A stretch of DNA of 64,000 nt from positions 20,308,484 through 20,372,483 of the forward strand of contig CM059579.1 of NCBI GenBank assembly GCA_030386875.1, written 5' to 3'. The notes beneath the pieces were generated by a model that was not told the origin of the DNA, ran no database searches, and worked only from the letters and a program-made list of their open reading frames with translations. This document shows, one piece after another, positions 60,112-64,000 of this stretch. The translations under genes were made by a program, and so were the position numbers. The stretch comes from Morinoia aosen. Lineage: Eukaryota > Arthropoda > Malacostraca > Amphipoda > Talitridae. Numbering within the stretch: position 1 is the first letter of the stretch; each line of letters starts with the position of its first letter.

Positions 60112-60228
60112 CCTGGGCGGGAACACACCTTGTGCATAAATTCCGCGTTCCCTTAGTATTATACTAAATCGTGCCTTCATCCTTCCTCTCCTTGAACATC
60201 TTTTTCGCTGTAAGGGAGGCTGAAACCA
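60112..60228 (-). repeat. Family A repeat, left-end fragment in reverse orientation
   Basis: The reverse complement reads GTTTCAGCCTCCCTTACAGCG, AAGATGTTCAAGGAGAGGAAGG and GGCACGATTTAGTATAATAC, then GGGAACGCGGAATTTATGC. It is the only copy found on the minus strand. Confidence 0.75.
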
Positions 60229-60727
60229 GCTAATAACCAATCAGTAAAGTTATCGATAACATGAAAGCGGTTAACTCCCAACGTGCAGGTCAAAAAAATA
60301 GCAGGTGGATAAAATAACGAGCGCAGACTTACACGTTCCAACAAACATCGCTGACAGAATTTTATTTTCCGACTGCATCAATTTTCTCTATTAGATCAAC
60401 GCATATTTTTTTCAAATCAATAGTGCCAGACACACAAAAACGACATAAGCCCAGCTGCTCCAGCCCGCTGGGCACCGGAATGAAAGCTGCCACGCAATTC
60501 CAGGTCCAACTAGCACGGTTCGCTTGCGGCTCTTGTGAAGCGTACACGGAAGATTAGCGTTCAGTGATCCTCATCATCCGGACTGACACTTTATCAAATT
60601 TACAGCAAATATACGCTAGTAAAATATTTCTAATATGCAGGATCAATTGGACAATTTCCAACGTCCAATGAAAACAGCTGGTGGATTTCGTGATGAATAT
60701 AAGATCAATTTTATTTCATTATTATAG

Positions 60728-60893
60728 ATTAAAGACACCAGTCGATGTCTCGCAAGACCTGCCGTGCAATAATGTAAATGCAGATATGGAAATTGGCGAT
60801 CGTATACCAGAACAAGTTGAACAAATTCGTATTGTAAATCCGAATCCTTTACGCACAAAAATGCTTATTAGGAGTTCAGTTAGAAATAAATAA
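60728..60893 (+). CDS. Candidate terminal exon (unknown protein)
   Basis: Acceptor-like TTTTATTTCATTATTATAG ends at 60727. The following frame reads KTPVDVSQDLPCNNVNADME, then IGDRIPEQVEQIRIVNPNPL and RTKMLIRSSVRNK to a TAA at 60891-60893. The composition is protein-like and the frame is free of low complexity. AATAAA overlaps the stop. No domain or upstream exon is recognised. The triplicated 144-bp repeat starts 15 bp downstream. It may be a true 3' exon, a retrocopy end or chance. Confidence 0.3.
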
Positions 60894-60907
60894 GCACTGA
60901 AACGCCA

Positions 60908-61338
60908 AATGTGAGGGTTGTTAAAATTAATAACTCGATGATATTTCTGAAGCGTCGCATGATGTGATCGCGGAAATTTTGGAGTCGAGGTGGCGTTTCC
61001 TCCCTGGCTGAAAATTTTGTTGTAGTCCAATGGTTCACACGAGCCGTCACAAATGTGAGGGTTGTTAAAATTAATAACTCGATGAAATTTCTAAAACGTC
61101 GCAAGATGTGATCGCGGAAATTTTGGAGTCGAGGTGGCGTTTCCTCCCTGGCTGAAAATTTTGTTGTAGTCCAATGGTTCACACGAGCCGTCACAAATGT
61201 GAGGGTTGTTAAAATTAATAACTCGATGAAATTTCTAAAACGTCGCAAGATGTGATCGCGGAAATTTTGGAGTCGAGGTGGCGTTTCCTCCCTGGCTGAA
61301 ATTTTTGTTGTAGTCCAATGGTTCACACGAGCCGTCAC
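60908..61338. repeat. Three tandem copies of a 144-bp unit
   Basis: GTGAGGGTTGTTAAAATTAA begins at 60911, 61055 and 61199. Copies 2 and 3 are almost identical; copy 1 has a few more changes (ATATTTCTGAAGCG against AAATTTCTAAAACG). The shared last part (CCAATGGTTCACACGAGCC) continues into unique sequence after copy 3. Because 144 is divisible by three, the minus strand is open for 152 codons with a 48-residue repeat (VTARVNHWTTTKFSAREETP); codon evidence is lacking, so I do not call it. Confidence 0.95.
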
Positions 61339-61913
61339 TCAGCTCGCCACCACCCTGTGACGGCGGAAGAAGACGTCGGTGTGCGAGCTGTCTGAAATGG
61401 GCTGAAGCATGCGAGGCTGTGTGTGCGATACTATATGCAGGGGCCACTCGGGGATGTGTGTCTGTAACGTGCGATTCATGCAAATAATGTAACGCGTTGG
61501 ACTCTGCATGCTGCCCTTGATTAGTGCTTAGAAAAGAATTAATCAGTTTGTGCACTAAATTTCGCAAGTTCCTTTTTTCCTAAAAACTAGCTCCCGTCGT
61601 CACATATAACCACCCTCAACTGCCCAACATGCCATATAAATAGCACACCGAACAAAAACTTGGCTTCATTTTTTTTCGAATTGGCACCAGCATGTCTTCT
61701 CTGAAGTTCACTACCCAGCGGCTCTTCCGTTCCTATTTTGCATTTGGTGACCACCTCATGTCATGGCCAGTCCATTACGGTGATTGTAAAGCAGTGATAG
61801 GAGTGAAAAATTCTGACAATTAAGGATTAAACCTGCTGGATCTAAGCGTAGCACACCCAAAGCAACGTTTCATGATATGAAATTAAAATTTCAAACAAAG
61901 ATTAGACTAGATT
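61339..61913. other. No recognisable gene
   Basis: Unassigned, with a somewhat GC-richer first 150 bp adjoining the 144-bp repeats. Confidence 0.45.
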
Positions 61914-62270
61914 AGATGTCAGTTTGAGCCTCAATAACAGCAACAAAGGCGTTCCAACAACAAGGAGGAGGAATACACCATGCATAATAAGCTTGAGGGA
62001 ACGCGGAAGCTATGCATCAGGTGCATAGGAATATCACATTGAAAAATAAGTTATGACACATGATAAAAGTTACAGGGAAAAAGTAGCAGGTGCTGACAAA
62101 CAGGGTAGCAGTGAACCGAAAAAAGATGGTCCGTAACAAAATAAAAACAACAAAAGAAAGGCCTACCTAACCGCTAGCTCGTGAGCTCACATATTATCCC
62201 AGGGAGCGATAACTCACAAAGAAACAATAGTTGCATCTCCCTGAGGGGAAATATGAGAGGAGGTGCAATT
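61914..62270 (+). repeat. Family A repeat, longest well preserved copy
   Basis: TAGATGTCAGTTTGAGCCTC, AAAGGCGTTCCAACAACAAGG, ACACCATGCATAATAAGC, GGTGCTGACAAACAGGGTAG, GCAGTGAACCGAAAAAAGAT, GGTCCGTAACAAAA, GCCTACCTAACCGCTAGCTCG, and a tail AGAAACAATAGTTGCATCTCCC followed by TGAGGGGAAA. A MITE copy begins about 70 bp further on. Confidence 0.75.
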
Positions 62271-62336
62271 CGTACGACGTAGCTGCGTGCAGCATAGGCG
62301 CAGAGCTCCCACACACCGACCTCAGCTTCTGTTACT

Positions 62337-62553
62337 GCGTTGACTGCGGCGTGCTCCACAAATGGTGAATGGCGAGATTATCACAGTGTGGCTGCCCCAC
62401 CGGTGATCACAAGTTCACTCTTTATTAATACTAAATCAAATCTAAATGAAAGTACGATCCATTTAACTTTAGTCAATTTCATTATTGAATAGTACCATTG
62501 GCTCTAAATTCAGCTGAGCATTAAACTTCAGTTCAACCCGTCGCAGTCAACGC
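62337..62553. mobile_element. piggyBac-like MITE, diverged copy with recognisable ends
   Basis: Terminal repeats GCGTTGACTGCGGCG (62337-62351) and CGTCGCAGTCAACGC (62539-62553). Internal CCCACCGGTGATCACAAG, AAATCTAAATGAAAG and TACGATCCATTTAAC are colinear with the 21.5 kb copy. TTAA target sites are no longer visible. An extra stretch before the CCACCGGTG core distinguishes it. Confidence 0.7.
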
Positions 62554-64000
62554 GCACCGCCTCCAAAATTTTTATGCATCCCTTAGACGTGCACCGTATC
62601 TACACCAAAGAACTTTTCTTCAATTCCTCTGAAAGCTTGCGAACACTTTTCTGAATCAAATTTTAACGACTGAAATAACTTTCCTCAAAATGTGTCTAGA
62701 AAAATGGGTTACATGAGATGCTACAGCCCCACTGGTTTCTCAAGTTAAAAAAATTTTTAAGAAATTATTGAAAGAAAATTAATAGCGCTTATAAGTGATG
62801 CATTTCTTCTCAATGTAGACTGTATCAGCAATAAGTGCAATAGCCCTGACGGGCTCCTGTGGCAAATTATTATTGCTGCGACGAACCATTCCAGGAGTGT
62901 GCTTCACTTAGCCGCGAATGAGCGAGTCCGCTAAAACATTTCCTCTATACAAGAACAACACACTTTTCGCATCGCTGACATCCCCTGAGATGTTCCGCTT
63001 CAGAAAATACTGCAGGCCTTCGGAAGCGAATCAAGAAGCTGAATTTTTGATGCATCAGAAATTGACGTAAAATATTGAGTCCCATGTGGGACGGGTTCTA
63101 AATTGAACGCGAGGCATAAACAACAGCGGCTCGACAGTAAGGCTCTCAAGACAAGCTGGGTCCTCACGTGAGCGTTAACTGCAAACTGCCATTAGTTACT
63201 TCCAGCTGCAACTGCCGAGTGCAACACCGAACTACAATTCCAAACAGTAGTGTAAAATTACAATTGCTGTTACCACTGCAAAGTGATACTGTCAACTACG
63301 GTTCCCATCAACAACTTCTCTCGTTACAAAGTACAATTGTGAGCTACGATATCAAACTGCAGTTGCGACCCGAAGATAGGAACTTTAGAGTCGTCTAACA
63401 AAGCGTTTAGAGATTTACCGGAATTTTGCCGAAAATCTGACGTTTCTCGAGCGTGACTATCATAATGTAATGAACCGAGTACAACTGAATGACAGTGTAC
63501 AAATTCTTGATGTAGAATAGATCCACCTCTATCCTTATTAGAGCAATAACGCCCATTTCCATCGTGAGACCTCCATCTCAATGTCTGCACCTCGGCGCAA
63601 GAGCATGGGCAAAAAGTCAGCCGTTGTTCCATTTTTTATTTTTATTGCGAGGTGGATTGTTCACGGATCCTGAGAGCAAATCCCTGGCGTGTCTGTGAAA
63701 CGCAGGCCTGATCTCTCATCAGCATTGGAAGACATCCTTTTCGTCGGGTCTAATCTGTGCCGGGCCCTGGGTCTTGTTGTGATCGTGCTAGATCCCTGCC
63801 GCCGGTGATGGGCTCAGGGCAAGTCCTGGCCATACTCATGCTTGACACGAAAGCGTTCACTTTCTAATGGCCCCTTTTGGCTCACGCGCACCTCAAAACC
63901 TTTGAATGCGGCCCGAATGCGAGAGGAAGAAGGTCTTGCGCTCGCTAAAACCGACTGTCGGTCCAATGCCGGTAGGGTGACGGTAGAAATAGAGGCGTTC
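62554..64000. other. No recognised gene; GC-richer right edge
   Basis: 63.17-63.37 kb has a loose repetition of AACTACAATT / AACTGC words. From about 63.65 kb the sequence is GC-richer and the minus strand reads a protein-like stretch (GFEVRVSQKGPLESERFRVK) that runs into stops. It could be the edge of a decayed element that continues outside the window. Confidence 0.35.

Noticed and set aside
63653-64000. rRNA or tRNA gene in the GC-rich right edge
   Set aside because: No conserved rRNA core words and no GGTTCRA-type B box with a matching cloverleaf could be seen.

Overview
The window looks like intergenic or intronic DNA from an animal nuclear genome, most likely an arthropod. It is AT-rich. 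No ORF stands out as an intact gene, and I saw no rRNA, convincing tRNA or prokaryotic signal. The arthropod lean rests on a degenerate array built from TTAGG-like 5-mers (the usual arthropod telomere motif), a decayed Jockey/CR1-like LINE of a type I associate with crustaceans, a Tc1/mariner fossil, and piggyBac-like MITEs with TTAA target sites. I cannot tell insect from crustacean.

Layout. 2.2-4.3 kb: dead LINE with endonuclease and reverse transcriptase remnants. 6.5 kb onward: about nine copies of an unclassified interspersed repeat (called family A here) and five copies of a TTAA MITE. 10.3-10.75 kb: TTAGG-like interstitial repeat. 12.75-17.2 kb: a 4.5 kb minisatellite of 31/32-bp units. 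20.3 kb: 43-bp repeat. 21.5 kb: a MITE inserted in one half of a local duplication, with the empty site in the other half. 27.3-28.7 kb (30 bp), 30.1-31.3 kb (21 bp), 38.5-39.3 kb (28/30 bp), 40.1-41.4 kb (28 bp), 41.7-43.4 kb (12, 13-15 and 16 bp, nearly contiguous), 48.1-48.5 kb (15 bp), 57.6-58.0 kb (29 bp) and 60.9-61.3 kb (3 x 144 bp): further tandem arrays. 46.1-46.76 kb: internally deleted mariner-like transposase on the minus strand. 56.3-57.0 kb: long imperfect palindrome of two diverged inverted copies.

The long ORFs (up to 771 codons) all lie inside tandem arrays whose unit or pair of units is a multiple of three, and most are open on both strands, so I treat them as artefacts. Four short segments look like possible exons because coding-like sequence meets a good splice signal: 24592-24715 (+), 25492-25629 (-), 31871-32070 (+) and 60728-60893 (+). 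None matches a family I recognise, and they do not assemble into one gene.

The main points of interest are the density of unrelated minisatellites, with visible higher-order structure and in-situ birth of new arrays; the paired empty and filled MITE site; the inverted duplication at 56.3-57.0 kb; a hammerhead-like motif at 34.6 kb; and the family A repeat. I found no clear new functional system.
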